A stretch of 64,000 bases of DNA from Thermotoga profunda AZM34c06 (GTDB lineage Bacteria > Thermotogota > Thermotogae > Thermotogales > DSM-5069). The DNA is taken from NCBI RefSeq assembly GCF_000828675.1, contig NZ_AP014510.1:1631413-1695412 (forward strand). Reading direction: 5' to 3'. Shown in pieces: positions 47,236 through 56,542 of this stretch; the stretch's first letter is position 1; each line of letters opens with the position of its first letter. Below the pieces are notes generated by a model. That model saw only the letters and a list, made by a program, of their open reading frames with translations, had not been told where the DNA came from and made no database searches. Position numbers and translations under genes: made by a program.

Positions 47236-48525
47236 TCAACTGATGATCACCGGTGGTATATGAAAATCTCTGTCGGCTGATCTTTCAGATTTACTCGGAA
47301 ACAAAAGAGAGTGTATGGATGTAGATTGAACATCAAAAAGTAACTGTTTCTCAAAAAGTTCTGGATCGACGATAAATCTTCCGGTTTTGTCTTTCAAAAC
47401 TTTTTCAAGCACCTTCCTATAAAGAGAGCACACCGACAAAACAGGTATAGCAGATCTTCTTTTAATCATCGACAAAAGTTGTCTTCCTTTGTTGTTAAAA
47501 CCAAGAACTCTGAGATATTGTGGGCCAAGTTCATTACATCGAGACAAAAACTCCTGAGAAACGTTGAACAAAGTGTATAATAAAAGCCTTCTAATCTTAC
47601 TCATTGTAAATCGCTTGGTCTTTATACAACTTAAAAACTGATCAAACTCGCCGAATTTCGAAGCGCATTGTATGAATCTCAAATCTATACCCTCACTGAA
47701 TCCATAGAGCCTTTGCAAATCTTCTCGAGACATGAGCCTGATTTTTGCAAGTACTATCTGCTCAAGTTGTTGTAAAGTCACAGGACCTCTACCTTCGTTC
47801 AGTTCTCGTGAAATTATCTCTAAGCTCTTTTCAGGAACGGCTTGCGTCACTTTATCCCACTGACCGTCGAGTATCATCTTTCTTATTGCCGTTGCACTTG
47901 AGAATTTACCTTTGAAATTTTTATCTGTATCTTCTGCACCAATTCTCTTTATAAGATGTGCTTTTATGTTGCTTTTTAATTCTTTTAACGATTTTATGTA
48001 TTCAACTCCGAGAATGTCGTTGGATTTTTCTATTTTCAAGACTTCCTTGGGATCCATCTCCCTTGTCAATTCAAAGTATCTCAGTAATGCATATTTTCTT
48101 GCATTCGGAAAAGAATGACCTTTTTTCAATTCTTCTTTCATCAACCTTGGAAATGGCTCTGGTTGATCAATCATCACAGTAGCAATTTTTGTGAGAAAAT
48201 CAATATTAGCTGATTCACTGCCAAAAACGATATCTGTTACCACATTGGTTCGTTCCAGCAACCAGACGGCTCCTTTTGCAAAACCCCCAGCATCTTGAGT
48301 GGCATAAACAAACGGCAGCTCGAAAACAATATCTACACCATTCAAAAGTGCTATCTGTGCTCTTGAAAACTTGTCTATGATTGCAGGTTCTCCTCTTTGG
48401 CAGAAACTCCCACTCATAACGGCTATGGTGTAATCTGGTTTCACAATCTCCTTTGCGTTGTTCAGATGGTAGAGATGTCCATTATGAAAAGGGTTGTATT
48501 CCACAATTATTCCAAGAACTTTCAA
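47236..48525 (-). CDS. tmcAL: tRNA(Met) cytidine acetate ligase TmcAL
   Basis: TmcAL (YlbM family) uses ATP and acetate to form N4-acetylcytidine at the wobble position of elongator tRNA-Met. The 429-residue protein begins VLGIIVEYNPFHNGHLYHLN, containing the nucleotidyltransferase HNGH signature. It continues with VMSGSFCQRGEPAIIDKF and FGSESANIDFL; the KFSSATAIRKMI stretch is in the middle. TTG 48525 gives MKVLGIIVEYNPF and has GGAGAG upstream; the longer frame to 48561 overlaps the preceding gene. Length fits the family (about 400-430). Confidence 0.92.
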   Translation of the reverse strand: MKVLGIIVEYNPFHNGHLYHLNNAKEIVKPDYTIAVMSGSFCQRGEPAIIDKFSRAQIALLNGVDIVFELPFVYATQDAGGFAKGAVWLLERTNVVTDIVFGSESANIDFLTKIATVMIDQPEPFPRLMKEELKKGHSFPNARKYALLRYFELTREMDPKEVLKIEKSNDILGVEYIKSLKELKSNIKAHLIKRIGAEDTDKNFKGKFSSATAIRKMILDGQWDKVTQAVPEKSLEIISRELNEGRGPVTLQQLEQIVLAKIRLMSREDLQRLYGFSEGIDLRFIQCASKFGEFDQFLSCIKTKRFTMSKIRRLLLYTLFNVSQEFLSRCNELGPQYLRVLGFNNKGRQLLSMIKRRSAIPVLSVCSLYRKVLEKVLKDKTGRFIVDPELFEKQLLFDVQSTSIHSLLFPSKSERSADRDFHIPPVIIS

Positions 48526-48974
48526 CGAGACAATCTCTCCTCTCTGAGAACACTCAGACATAAAACAAAATTCAAAAGTGTGAAAATGAGAAATCCAGCA
48601 GAAAGATATTCAATCAACTTTACGTCACCTGATTTACCGAGAAGTTCCACCCCTATCCACGCAAATCCATGGACAATCATTCTGAATATTTGAACAAAAA
48701 GTGAAAAACCATTCGATATCAATGCAAAAGATAAAAATATCATATAATTGTCGTCATTTGCCTTTGCAAGGCTATAAAAACTAATGCATATTCCAGAACA
48801 AATGGTGAGTATGACAACGAAGAAAAGCCACCTTGAACTTTGAAAACTCAAATTGAATGCATCTCTGAAGGCTGGGGAAATGTAAATGAACAAACCATAT
48901 GCCAAGATCATCAATAAACCTATTGCTGTACAAAAAATACCAAGTAACAACATCAAATAAAGCGTTACTCTCAT
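48522..48974 (-). CDS. Small four-helix membrane protein, uncharacterised
   Basis: This 150-residue protein has four hydrophobic segments (about 5-30, 48-68, 77-98 and 120-142) and a short basic C-terminus. I recognise no family. It lies between uvrC and tmcAL; its 3' end overlaps the tmcAL start by four bases, so it is co-translated with tmcAL. A functional link to tRNA modification or repair is not suggested by the sequence. Confidence 0.8.
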   Translation of the reverse strand: MRVTLYLMLLLGIFCTAIGLLMILAYGLFIYISPAFRDAFNLSFQSSRWLFFVVILTICSGICISFYSLAKANDDNYMIFLSFALISNGFSLFVQIFRMIVHGFAWIGVELLGKSGDVKLIEYLSAGFLIFTLLNFVLCLSVLREERLSR

Positions 48975-48983
48975 GTCATCACC

Positions 48984-50660
48984 TCATATCTTTGATAAAA
49001 TCACACTCGCAAGTTTCTTGCTACCTATGATTTTGGCTACTTTGTCAAGATCTGCTTTTCTCAGTTCATCTATACTTTTGAATTCCTCGATGAGTTTTTT
49101 TCTCCTCTTGGGACCCAGACCGGGAATCTCATTTAGAATTGAAACAATCGTCTCTTTTGTTCTAAGTCTTCTGTGAAAAGTATTCGCAAACCTATGTGCT
49201 TCATCTCTTATTGCAACCAACATCCTTAGGATAGGACTGTTCAATTCCAAAAAGAGTTCACCCTGCTCAGTACAAACCGTTTCATGTTCCTTAGCAAGAC
49301 CTATCACGTCGCAATTTTTATTGATCTCCTCAAGTGCTTTTTTAACGGCTCTGACCTGCCCTACACCACCATCCACCAATATGAGATCTGGTAGTGTGTG
49401 CTTCAAGTACCTTCTCTTAACCAATTCCTTCATTGTAGCAAAATCGTCAATCTTTCCACTTTGAAATCTATAATGTCTATAACCTTCTTTGAAAGGAAGA
49501 CCATCTATAAAAACCACAACAGATGCCACTGTGAAACTACCGTGCAAGTGAGCAACGTCGAAACCTTCGATTTTTTGTGGATATTTTGAAAGAGATAGAA
49601 AATCTTTGAGAGAAATCAAAGTCTCCTTTCTTAGACCTTTTATGCCTAACTCATTTTTCGCATTTTCTATGGCCTTCTTCAATAAATCTTCTTCAACTTC
49701 ATCTCTTGGTCTACCAAAATATCCGGGTACATCTAAATTGATGTTTTTTTCCAAAATCACCGCTTCAGGTATCTCATTTCTATGCACCATATAGTAATTA
49801 AAAACAAAATCTTCAACGTTTGTTGAGTCTAATTCATAAACAAGCTTTGCAAGTAAATGACCCCCACGAATTCTCAAAAGAACATAAAGGTTCTTTGACC
49901 TTCCTATAACGTCCAAATTTCTGTATTGATCAAGCACAACTCTTTGTTTTTCCATGACTCTTTCGAATTTGAGAAGAAGATCTCTATACTTTGCGGCACT
50001 CTCAAAATCCATCATTTGCGCGAACTTTTTCATCTTAGTTTCGATTAGGCTGAGGGTCGGAGAAATATCGCCAGAAAGGAATTTCTTGACTGGAGCTATA
50101 CATTTTTCGTTATACTCAGTTTCACTGATCTGGTGAGTACATGGTCCTTCGCATCTGTGCATATAAAAATCCATACATGGTTTAGTGGCTTTTTCCAATC
50201 CCTTTTGGCAGGCTCTGAAGTGATAAACTTGTTGTAGAAAATCAACAAGGCCTTTAACGAACTTCATATCGGTATATGGCCCAAAATACAAGCCATCTTG
50301 TGATCTTCTGCGTACTATCTTTACCGTTGGGAAAGGCTCGTGTGTTATCTCTATGTATGGATAGAACTCTGTATCTTTGAGTAAAACATTGTACTTTGGT
50401 TTGTGCTCAAAAATTAGACTGGCTTCTAACAGCAAAGCCTCTCTCTCATTCGAAACGACTATAAAATCAATTCCAGAAGCCTCTTGAATGATATTCACAA
50501 CCTTCCTATTTTGTTTGTGTGTTGATTCTCTGAAATAAGAAAGTAGTCTGTTTCGAAGTCTACGAGCTTTACCAATGTACAAGTACTCACCTTGTGGCCC
50601 ATAAAAAATATACACACCAGGACTATTTGGCGCCAGTTTTGCCTTCATTAAGAGATCCAC
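48984..50660 (-). CDS. uvrC: Excinuclease UvrC
   Basis: UvrC makes both incisions in nucleotide excision repair. The 558-residue protein has the GIY-YIG domain (PGVYIFYGPQGEYLYIGKAR), a UVR motif (FESAAKYRDLLLKFERVMEK), the RNase H-like endonuclease domain (VDGGVGQVRAVKKAL) and C-terminal helix-hairpin-helix motifs (LNEIPGLGPKRRKKLIEEF). GTG 50660 follows GGAGGTAACGGT; an ATG at 50648 has no ribosome site. mfd is also in the window but in another operon. Confidence 0.96.
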   Translation of the reverse strand: MDLLMKAKLAPNSPGVYIFYGPQGEYLYIGKARRLRNRLLSYFRESTHKQNRKVVNIIQEASGIDFIVVSNEREALLLEASLIFEHKPKYNVLLKDTEFYPYIEITHEPFPTVKIVRRRSQDGLYFGPYTDMKFVKGLVDFLQQVYHFRACQKGLEKATKPCMDFYMHRCEGPCTHQISETEYNEKCIAPVKKFLSGDISPTLSLIETKMKKFAQMMDFESAAKYRDLLLKFERVMEKQRVVLDQYRNLDVIGRSKNLYVLLRIRGGHLLAKLVYELDSTNVEDFVFNYYMVHRNEIPEAVILEKNINLDVPGYFGRPRDEVEEDLLKKAIENAKNELGIKGLRKETLISLKDFLSLSKYPQKIEGFDVAHLHGSFTVASVVVFIDGLPFKEGYRHYRFQSGKIDDFATMKELVKRRYLKHTLPDLILVDGGVGQVRAVKKALEEINKNCDVIGLAKEHETVCTEQGELFLELNSPILRMLVAIRDEAHRFANTFHRRLRTKETIVSILNEIPGLGPKRRKKLIEEFKSIDELRKADLDKVAKIIGSKKLASVILSKI

Positions 50661-50730
50661 ACCGTTACCTCCAAGAATAATTGTACAATGTGATCTCTCC
50701 AAGTAAGTACACTTTTAACATGCATGGCAC

Positions 50731-50758
50731 TTGAATTTTTGCAATGAAGTGATATTAT
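50731..50758 (+). promoter_or_regulatory. Promoter of the feoAB operon
   Basis: TTGAAT (50731-50736) is 16 bases from TATTAT (50753-50758). It lies 32 bases before the feoA start and directly abuts the palindromic operator. uvrC, divergent on the minus strand, begins about 70 bases to the left. Confidence 0.65.
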
Positions 50759-50775
50759 TGAGAATGAATCTCAAT
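50757..50775. promoter_or_regulatory. Palindromic operator at the feoAB promoter (Fur-like)
   Basis: A 19-bp sequence, ATTGAGA-ATGAA-TCTCAAT, has perfect seven-base inverted arms. It overlaps the end of the -10 box and the expected transcription start, a position suited to repression. Its length and AT-rich halves resemble Fur-family sites, though the centre differs from the classic 7-1-7 form. The gene context (iron uptake) supports iron-dependent control; a DtxR/IdeR-type regulator is also possible. Confidence 0.7.
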
Positions 50776-50789
50776 AAGGGGGTGAATTT

Positions 50790-51221
50790 GTGTCTTTGTC
50801 AGAAGTTCCAGTTGGATTTTCAGCTAAAGTCAAATCTATCCCCAACTCCCTTCTGGGCTCACGTCTCATATCACTTGGTTTTATTCCGGGTACCTATGTG
50901 AAAGTTGTCAGAAGCGCCCCACTCGGAGACCCAAGAGTCTACCTTGTCATGGACAAACTCATCACTTTGCGCAACGATGATGCCACGCAGATAGAGGTTA
51001 CTCTTGATAACGATTTGATGGTTCTTTCGTCTGCGCCGGAAGGTTTTTACACAGTCGTTGAATTATTTGGCGGCATTGGATTTCAGCAAAAAATGCATAG
51101 AATGGGTATACAAAAAGGAAAAGATCTTCAAATCTTGGGACCAATGACAATCAAAACAGAAAAGGGCATTTTCAAAGTCGGTTTTAGAATTGCAAATCGT
51201 ATTTTGTTGAGGAGGATATGA
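50790..51221 (+). CDS. feoA: FeoA, tandem two-domain form
   Basis: FeoA proteins are small cytosolic SH3-like partners of FeoB. Most are about 75 residues; this one is 143 and appears to hold two copies. The first runs from about residue 1 to 70 (VPVGFSAKVKSIPNSLLGSR, then LGFIPGTYVKVVRSAPLGDP). The second runs from about 80 to 143 (VVELFGGIGFQQKMHRMGIQ, then GKDLQILGPMTIK). The start is GTG 50790 after GGGGGTGAATTT. The stop overlaps the feoB start by one base, so translation is coupled. Confidence 0.9.
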   Translation: MSLSEVPVGFSAKVKSIPNSLLGSRLISLGFIPGTYVKVVRSAPLGDPRVYLVMDKLITLRNDDATQIEVTLDNDLMVLSSAPEGFYTVVELFGGIGFQQKMHRMGIQKGKDLQILGPMTIKTEKGIFKVGFRIANRILLRRI

Positions 51222-53149
51222 TGGCTCTACGCGTAGCACTCTGTGGAAATCCAAATGTAGGCAAAACAAGTCTTTTCAACGCACTCACAGGTATGAGACA
51301 GTATGTTGCAAATTGGGCGGGCGTTACCGTTGAAGTCAAGGAAGGTATCAGAAATTGGCGGGGTGCGAAAATAGATTTCGTTGATTTACCAGGAACATAC
51401 AGTTTGTCATCTTTCAGTACTGATGAAAAAATTGCGAGAGATTATCTTTTATATAAAACGCCAGATATACTGATCATCGTCATTGATGCTCTATCGATGA
51501 AACAAGGACTTTATTTGTTTCTTGAAGCTGCAGAACTTGATACAAAGACAATTTTGGTGGTGAATGCCATAGACGAAGCGCGAAAACAAGGGCTGTACAT
51601 TGATAAACAAGAACTGGCAAAGCATACAGGTGTTCCAATTGTTCTAACAAGTGCTGTGACAGGAGAAGGAATTGACGAGTTATTAGACACAATTTTGAAG
51701 GTCTCTTCGTCTGAAAAGAAAAATCTTCAGTTCATTTTTGGTGAAGAAATAGAGAAAATGATAAAAACGTTAGAAACAGATATTATGTCAAAACCACCTT
51801 TAAAAGGTTTCCCCATTCGATGGATTGTAACTAAATATCTTGAAGGTGATCCAGAAACTGTGAATCTCATAGGACAAACTGAAGTTATCCCAGGTACATT
51901 CAAGGAGAAAATAGCACAGGAAAGATACAAACACATAGATTTAATCCTCAAAGAAGTGCTTAAGTCATCAAGCACAAATTTGACGATAAGCGATGCATTA
52001 GACCATGTTCTCACACATAAATATATAGGAATACCGATCTTTCTTGCATTAATGTATATGACCTTTACCTTTGCTTTTCAAACAATTCAGCCCATCTCCG
52101 ATGCCATTGAATTACTGTTTGAAACTCTATCGAATTTTGTGAGAGCATCGTTTAAAAATGAAATAGTCTCTTCACTCATTGCGGATGGTATCATTTCTGG
52201 TGTTGGATCGATTTTGGTCTTTGTGCCGAATATCTTTGCTCTTTTCTTAGTGCTTGGAATCATGGAAGAATCTGGTTATCTCCCAAGGGCAGCCTTTGTA
52301 GTAGACAGAATCATGTACAGTCTCAAGTTGTCTGGCAGATCTTTCATGTCGTTTTTGCTTGGTTTTGGATGTACTGTGCCAGCGATCATGTCAACGAGGG
52401 GAATATCAGATTCACGCGAGAGAACCATCACAGTTCTTTCAGTTCCATTTATTTCATGTAGTGCGAGATTACCGGTTTATCTGTTAATTGCAAGTATTTT
52501 CTTTGAAAAACAAAAGGGATTGGTTGTCTTTTCTGTATATCTGCTGAGTATAGTTGTAGCACTTTTGAGTGCGGTTTTGTTGAACAAAGTTCTCTTTAAA
52601 GGAGAACCAGGATTCTTAGTACTTGAACTTCCAAGGTATCGTATACCGAAGATTAAAAACCTCATGCTTTATGTCTGGCACAGAGGTAAACACTTTTTGG
52701 TGAAGGCTGGCACTATAATCTTTGTGGCTTCGGTTGTTCTTTGGTTTTTGTCTTACTTTCCAGCAAGTGGTGATCCTACAAAGTCCTTTGCAGCTTATAT
52801 AGGAAAGGTTATATCAATTGCACTTAAACCATTAAGATTTGATTGGAGATTGAGCACAGCACTGGTTTTTGGAACAATGGCAAAAGAAGTCATTGTTTCT
52901 ACACTCAGTATGCTCTTTGGCTTTGGCGAGGGAGAATCTTTGAAGCATGCATTGGTTAATTCTTATGATTCTGTTACAGCCTTGTCTTTTCTCTTTTTTG
53001 TGATGTCTTACATACCTTGTTTTGCCACACTTGGCTCAATAATTTCTGAGATAGGAAGAAAATACCTTATAGTCTCTGTGATCTACAGCTTAGCCGTTGC
53101 CTATCTTTTGGCTTATCTGGTTAGAATCTTGGGAGGTCTACTGATATGA
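51221..53149 (+). CDS. feoB: Iron(II) transporter FeoB
   Basis: FeoB moves Fe2+ across the cytoplasmic membrane. The 642-residue protein has the G domain at the N-terminus (G1 CGNPNVGKTSLFNALTG, G3 DLPGTYSL, G4 NAIDEA), a GDI helical linker, and about eight membrane helices with the Gate motifs (MEESGYLPRAAFVVDRIM, then LLGFGCTVPAIMSTR and VPFISCSARLPVYLL). It has the two membrane cysteines typical of the family. ATG 51221 is five bases after GGAGG; ATG 51218 is too close. Confidence 0.96.
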   Translation: MALRVALCGNPNVGKTSLFNALTGMRQYVANWAGVTVEVKEGIRNWRGAKIDFVDLPGTYSLSSFSTDEKIARDYLLYKTPDILIIVIDALSMKQGLYLFLEAAELDTKTILVVNAIDEARKQGLYIDKQELAKHTGVPIVLTSAVTGEGIDELLDTILKVSSSEKKNLQFIFGEEIEKMIKTLETDIMSKPPLKGFPIRWIVTKYLEGDPETVNLIGQTEVIPGTFKEKIAQERYKHIDLILKEVLKSSSTNLTISDALDHVLTHKYIGIPIFLALMYMTFTFAFQTIQPISDAIELLFETLSNFVRASFKNEIVSSLIADGIISGVGSILVFVPNIFALFLVLGIMEESGYLPRAAFVVDRIMYSLKLSGRSFMSFLLGFGCTVPAIMSTRGISDSRERTITVLSVPFISCSARLPVYLLIASIFFEKQKGLVVFSVYLLSIVVALLSAVLLNKVLFKGEPGFLVLELPRYRIPKIKNLMLYVWHRGKHFLVKAGTIIFVASVVLWFLSYFPASGDPTKSFAAYIGKVISIALKPLRFDWRLSTALVFGTMAKEVIVSTLSMLFGFGEGESLKHALVNSYDSVTALSFLFFVMSYIPCFATLGSIISEIGRKYLIVSVIYSLAVAYLLAYLVRILGGLLI

Positions 53150-53466
53150 AAAAATTTCTCTTGATTATCGAGACAGTTGCTGGCTTCATTTGTTTTTTAT
53201 TCTTTTTGAAAATCGATGTGATGTTCGCATTATGTACATTGGTTTTTAGTTTGATCTATCTTTTTGGAATAGTGGATTTTAGAAAAAATCCCCAAAGGAT
53301 TGATGCCCATTTGATGGTAGGTGGGGCAATGTTTTTCATCGCAATGTGCTTCATGATTCTCGATGATCTTTCTGATTTCGAGTTATCAGCTTCTCGACTG
53401 TTAATGATTATTATGGGCTCAATAGGTATTGTTCAAATGTTGATCTTCAGATCTAAGTTCAAATAA
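53146..53466 (+). CDS. Small membrane protein linked to feoB
   Basis: This 106-residue protein has three to four membrane helices and a basic end (RSKFK). ATG 53146 overlaps the feoB stop (ATGA), so its translation is coupled to feoB. It does not resemble the soluble winged-helix FeoC. No known domain was recognised. The 3' end overlaps the convergent pit gene by eight bases. Confidence 0.78.
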   Translation: MKKFLLIIETVAGFICFLFFLKIDVMFALCTLVFSLIYLFGIVDFRKNPQRIDAHLMVGGAMFFIAMCFMILDDLSDFELSASRLLMIIMGSIGIVQMLIFRSKFK

Positions 53467-54661
53467 TTTTTATGAGAAACTTGAACAGAAACGCCGACAA
53501 TCCCGCAGCAAGAGGAACGGTAGCAAGCCACGAAAGAACAATGTTTTTCAGTACTCCCACGTTGACTACTTCTACCCCACGCGCCATACCAACGCCCACA
53601 ACTGATCCGACAACTATATGAGTTGTTGAAACAGGTAGTCCAAGCACGGAAGATATCAAAACAGTCGAAGCGGTGGAAAAGTCTATACAGAATCCTCTGG
53701 TGTTATTAAGTTGAGTTATATCTCCACCTATTGTTTTCATCACTCTATAACCGAGTAATAGAACACCCAAAGAAATACCTAATCCACCGAGCATTAAGAT
53801 CCAAATTGGAACTTCCACGCTTGAAGAAATTGTACCAGTCCCGATCACCCAATATATCACAGCAAGAGGACCGATTGCATTTGCGACATCGTTCGCACCA
53901 TGTGAAAAACTCACATAACAACTTGTCATGATCTGAAGACGTCTGAAAACATTTTCGACTATTTCATAGTCTTTCGTTCTTATTTCGTAGTACCTTCTTA
54001 AAAGTAAATATCCCGTAAATGCTGCGATGCTGGCAATGAACACAGCAAGCCATACGGAATTCGATTGACCTATCTTGAGCGTCTTTATTCCAAGAAGATA
54101 CACAATGACGAAGAACGTGATCCATATTATAACTGGTCCGGCTTTTTTTACAGCTTTTGCCGGTGAAGATCTTCTAAGAATAAAAATAGATATCAATTTG
54201 AAGACTGAGTAAGCGAGCACACCACCTGCGAGTGGTGAAAGTATCCAGCTCGATATTATTGAAATCATAACTTTCCAGTTCACCGCATTCCAACCAACTG
54301 CAGCTATTCCGAAACCAGCCATACTGCCAACAATAGAGTGTGTAGTCGAGACAGGCATTCCCCAAATGGTTGCAACCAAGATCCAGATCGAAGAAGAAAT
54401 AAGTGCCGCAAATGCTCCAGTAATCAACACATCTGGTTGTGTTATGATGTTTGGTTTTAGGATGCCTTTGGTTATTGTTGATGTGACGTGCGATCCAAAA
54501 AGAACTGCTCCAGAAAATTCCAAAAAAGAGGCTATTATCACGGCTTGTTTTGGGGTTATAGCCTTAGCACCAACTGCAGTAGCCATAGAATTTGCAACGT
54601 CATTGGCTCCAATCGCAAAAGCCATGGCAAAACCACTTGCAAAAGCAAGTAAAATCAGCAT
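53459..54661 (-). CDS. pit: PiT-family inorganic phosphate transporter
   Basis: This is a 400-residue low-affinity phosphate (or metal-phosphate) symporter with about 10-11 helices. The family's repeated PD001131 motif appears twice: GANDVANSMATAVGAKAITP near the start and HGANDVANAIGPLAVIYW in the second half. PVSTTHSIVGSMAG and PVSTTHIVVGSVVG are also duplicated. It lies 11 bases after a DUF47 (PhoU-like) gene, an arrangement common for Pit in bacteria and archaea. Confidence 0.95.
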   Translation of the reverse strand: MLILLAFASGFAMAFAIGANDVANSMATAVGAKAITPKQAVIIASFLEFSGAVLFGSHVTSTITKGILKPNIITQPDVLITGAFAALISSSIWILVATIWGMPVSTTHSIVGSMAGFGIAAVGWNAVNWKVMISIISSWILSPLAGGVLAYSVFKLISIFILRRSSPAKAVKKAGPVIIWITFFVIVYLLGIKTLKIGQSNSVWLAVFIASIAAFTGYLLLRRYYEIRTKDYEIVENVFRRLQIMTSCYVSFSHGANDVANAIGPLAVIYWVIGTGTISSSVEVPIWILMLGGLGISLGVLLLGYRVMKTIGGDITQLNNTRGFCIDFSTASTVLISSVLGLPVSTTHIVVGSVVGVGMARGVEVVNVGVLKNIVLSWLATVPLAAGLSAFLFKFLIKII

Positions 54662-54672
54662 ATCTTACCTCC

Positions 54673-55350
54673 TCAAATGTGAGTTATCATTCGTATCCTT
54701 TCCGCGACATTTTCGGCATGATCCGCTATCCTTGTGAGTAATCTGACCAGCTTCTCAAGGAAATATAGATCAACAGGGTGTATGGTGTTCTTCATGGAAT
54801 AGATCTTCTTACCCAGCTCAAGGGATATTCTATCTGTTTGGGATTCGTTTGTTTCCACCTTGGTTGCAAGCTTGTCCTCTTCAGAAGCTATTGAACGAGA
54901 AAAAGAAGATTCTACCAATGTGAGCAAATCACCTATTGCCATGGCCATCATGTGTACCGAGTCAAGACTGTCTTCTGCAAGTTCAAAGATCAGATCTCTT
55001 ATTTCTTTATTGAGAGGCTTTTCGAGTTTATTCAGAGTCAATGACTTGAGAAAATCATCTACAGCATCTATCACAGCGTCTTCTTCATGGAGAATTGTGA
55101 GGACATCAACTCTGTCAAAGTAAACAAATTTGAGCTTTGAATAGCTCTCTCTGATCATTACTTTGAGTTCATCAGCTTTATCCTCAAGCATATCTACCTC
55201 AGAACACATTTGATCGATCGGTTGATTGTCAAAATAATTTTTCAAAGCTGGCATTATGAACTGTGCGGCATTTTCTGTCACAAGTGCATGTTCATAGAGT
55301 AATCTCAATGGCGATTGCTTTGGAAACATCTTTCCAACAAAGCGTGTCAA
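54673..55350 (-). CDS. DUF47-family PhoU-like protein
   Basis: This 225-residue helical protein has the PhoU-related DUF47 pattern: KMFPKQSPLRLLYEHALVTE, CSEVDMLEDKADELKVMIRE, and C-terminal RLLTRIADHAENVAERIRMI. Such proteins sit beside Pit transporters and are thought to modulate them. I chose TTG 55350, six bases after GGAGGG. ATG 55356 touches the ribosome site directly, but cannot be excluded. The gene lies between the DUF401 permease and pit. Confidence 0.9.
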   Translation of the reverse strand: MTRFVGKMFPKQSPLRLLYEHALVTENAAQFIMPALKNYFDNQPIDQMCSEVDMLEDKADELKVMIRESYSKLKFVYFDRVDVLTILHEEDAVIDAVDDFLKSLTLNKLEKPLNKEIRDLIFELAEDSLDSVHMMAMAIGDLLTLVESSFSRSIASEEDKLATKVETNESQTDRISLELGKKIYSMKNTIHPVDLYFLEKLVRLLTRIADHAENVAERIRMITHI

Positions 55351-55364
55351 ATTCATCCCTCCAT

Positions 55365-56525
55365 TCACCAAGAGTACAACAAAATCGCAGAAATCGCGAC
55401 TATGATTATCGGTACAAAAACTCTTTTCAAAACTTTTAGAAAATCCACTTTAAAATACTGACAAGTCAGCACCAAGCACAAATGAACTGGCGATAATAAA
55501 ACACCAATCACCGAGAAAACATAGACAATTATTGCTAAATTACTCGCGCCCATTCCAATAACAATTGGTAGATATACTCCTACCGCTCCACTCGTCAAGC
55601 CAGTCGACATACCTATTACAAGTGGAAGAACTATTGATATCACAAGCATCCCAAAACCAGCCTTTGAAAGTTCGGAGTTCATTTTCTGACCAATTCCAAG
55701 ATCTATCATCGAATGCTTGTAAAGAAAGACTACAATTAAAATAGGTACGATATCCATTTTTTTAAATGAATTGATTAAAGGCTTCCAGACGAATTTGCTC
55801 CTGAGTATCGCATAAAAAGAGCTCGCAATCGACAATGCTAACCAACCATCTATTTTGAAAATTAGTATCATGAAACCCGTTGAAAGGATTATCAATAAAG
55901 GCCACATTTTCTTCAAATCTTCTTTTTGTATACGTCTCATCTTTGGTAATGTAAAGCCATTCAGATAAATCCAACCAATTAGAAAAGAAATCACAAAAAG
56001 AGGTGATAATTTAAGAGAAATTATCCCCAATGGTATATTCACAAGGCTTGACAGAAGATACATCGCAGGATAAACAGGCCAGAAGAATTCAAGACAATGG
56101 CGGAACCAATAATTGACGGTGGTTTTTTGTAGATTATCCATACCTAAGCCTATTTGATCAACCATAGGGGCAGTGAACATTGCTCCTGCAGGCATTGGCA
56201 TGAGTCCTACTATTGCAGGCATCAACACAGCCGCAGATCGCGTATCTTGAAACAATTTTTGAACAGAGCTTGAGAAATGATCAGCGTCTCTTGAAACATT
56301 CATGAGTTCCCCAAGAAAATATATTAAGAAAATACTCGGAAGGAGTGTTATAAAAGAAATATCACTGATAGAAGCCAAAAATAATTTTGAAAATCCAAAT
56401 ATGATCTGTCGGTTGATTGCTGCAAAAATCGCAAAACCTGCTATCATAGAGATGATCAGTTTTTTGGTTATTCTTTGAAAAACAATCACCGACGCAAGAG
56501 ACACAAGGACCGATAGAGTTGTCAC
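55365..56525 (-). CDS. DUF401-family integral membrane protein
   Basis: This 386-residue protein has about 10-11 helices. Features such as LPSIFLIYFLGELMNVS, MPAIVGLMPMPAGAMFTAP and VIGMSTGLTSGAVGVYLPIV fit the DUF401 group of the ion transporter superfamily. The substrate is unknown. It is the first gene of the minus-strand DUF401-DUF47-pit run, so a phosphate- or anion-related role is plausible but unproven. It diverges from the AlaX-like gene 60 bases away. Confidence 0.85.
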   Translation of the reverse strand: MTTLSVLVSLASVIVFQRITKKLIISMIAGFAIFAAINRQIIFGFSKLFLASISDISFITLLPSIFLIYFLGELMNVSRDADHFSSSVQKLFQDTRSAAVLMPAIVGLMPMPAGAMFTAPMVDQIGLGMDNLQKTTVNYWFRHCLEFFWPVYPAMYLLSSLVNIPLGIISLKLSPLFVISFLIGWIYLNGFTLPKMRRIQKEDLKKMWPLLIILSTGFMILIFKIDGWLALSIASSFYAILRSKFVWKPLINSFKKMDIVPILIVVFLYKHSMIDLGIGQKMNSELSKAGFGMLVISIVLPLVIGMSTGLTSGAVGVYLPIVIGMGASNLAIIVYVFSVIGVLLSPVHLCLVLTCQYFKVDFLKVLKRVFVPIIIVAISAILLYSW

Positions 56526-56542
56526 CCGATGACCCCCTCTTG

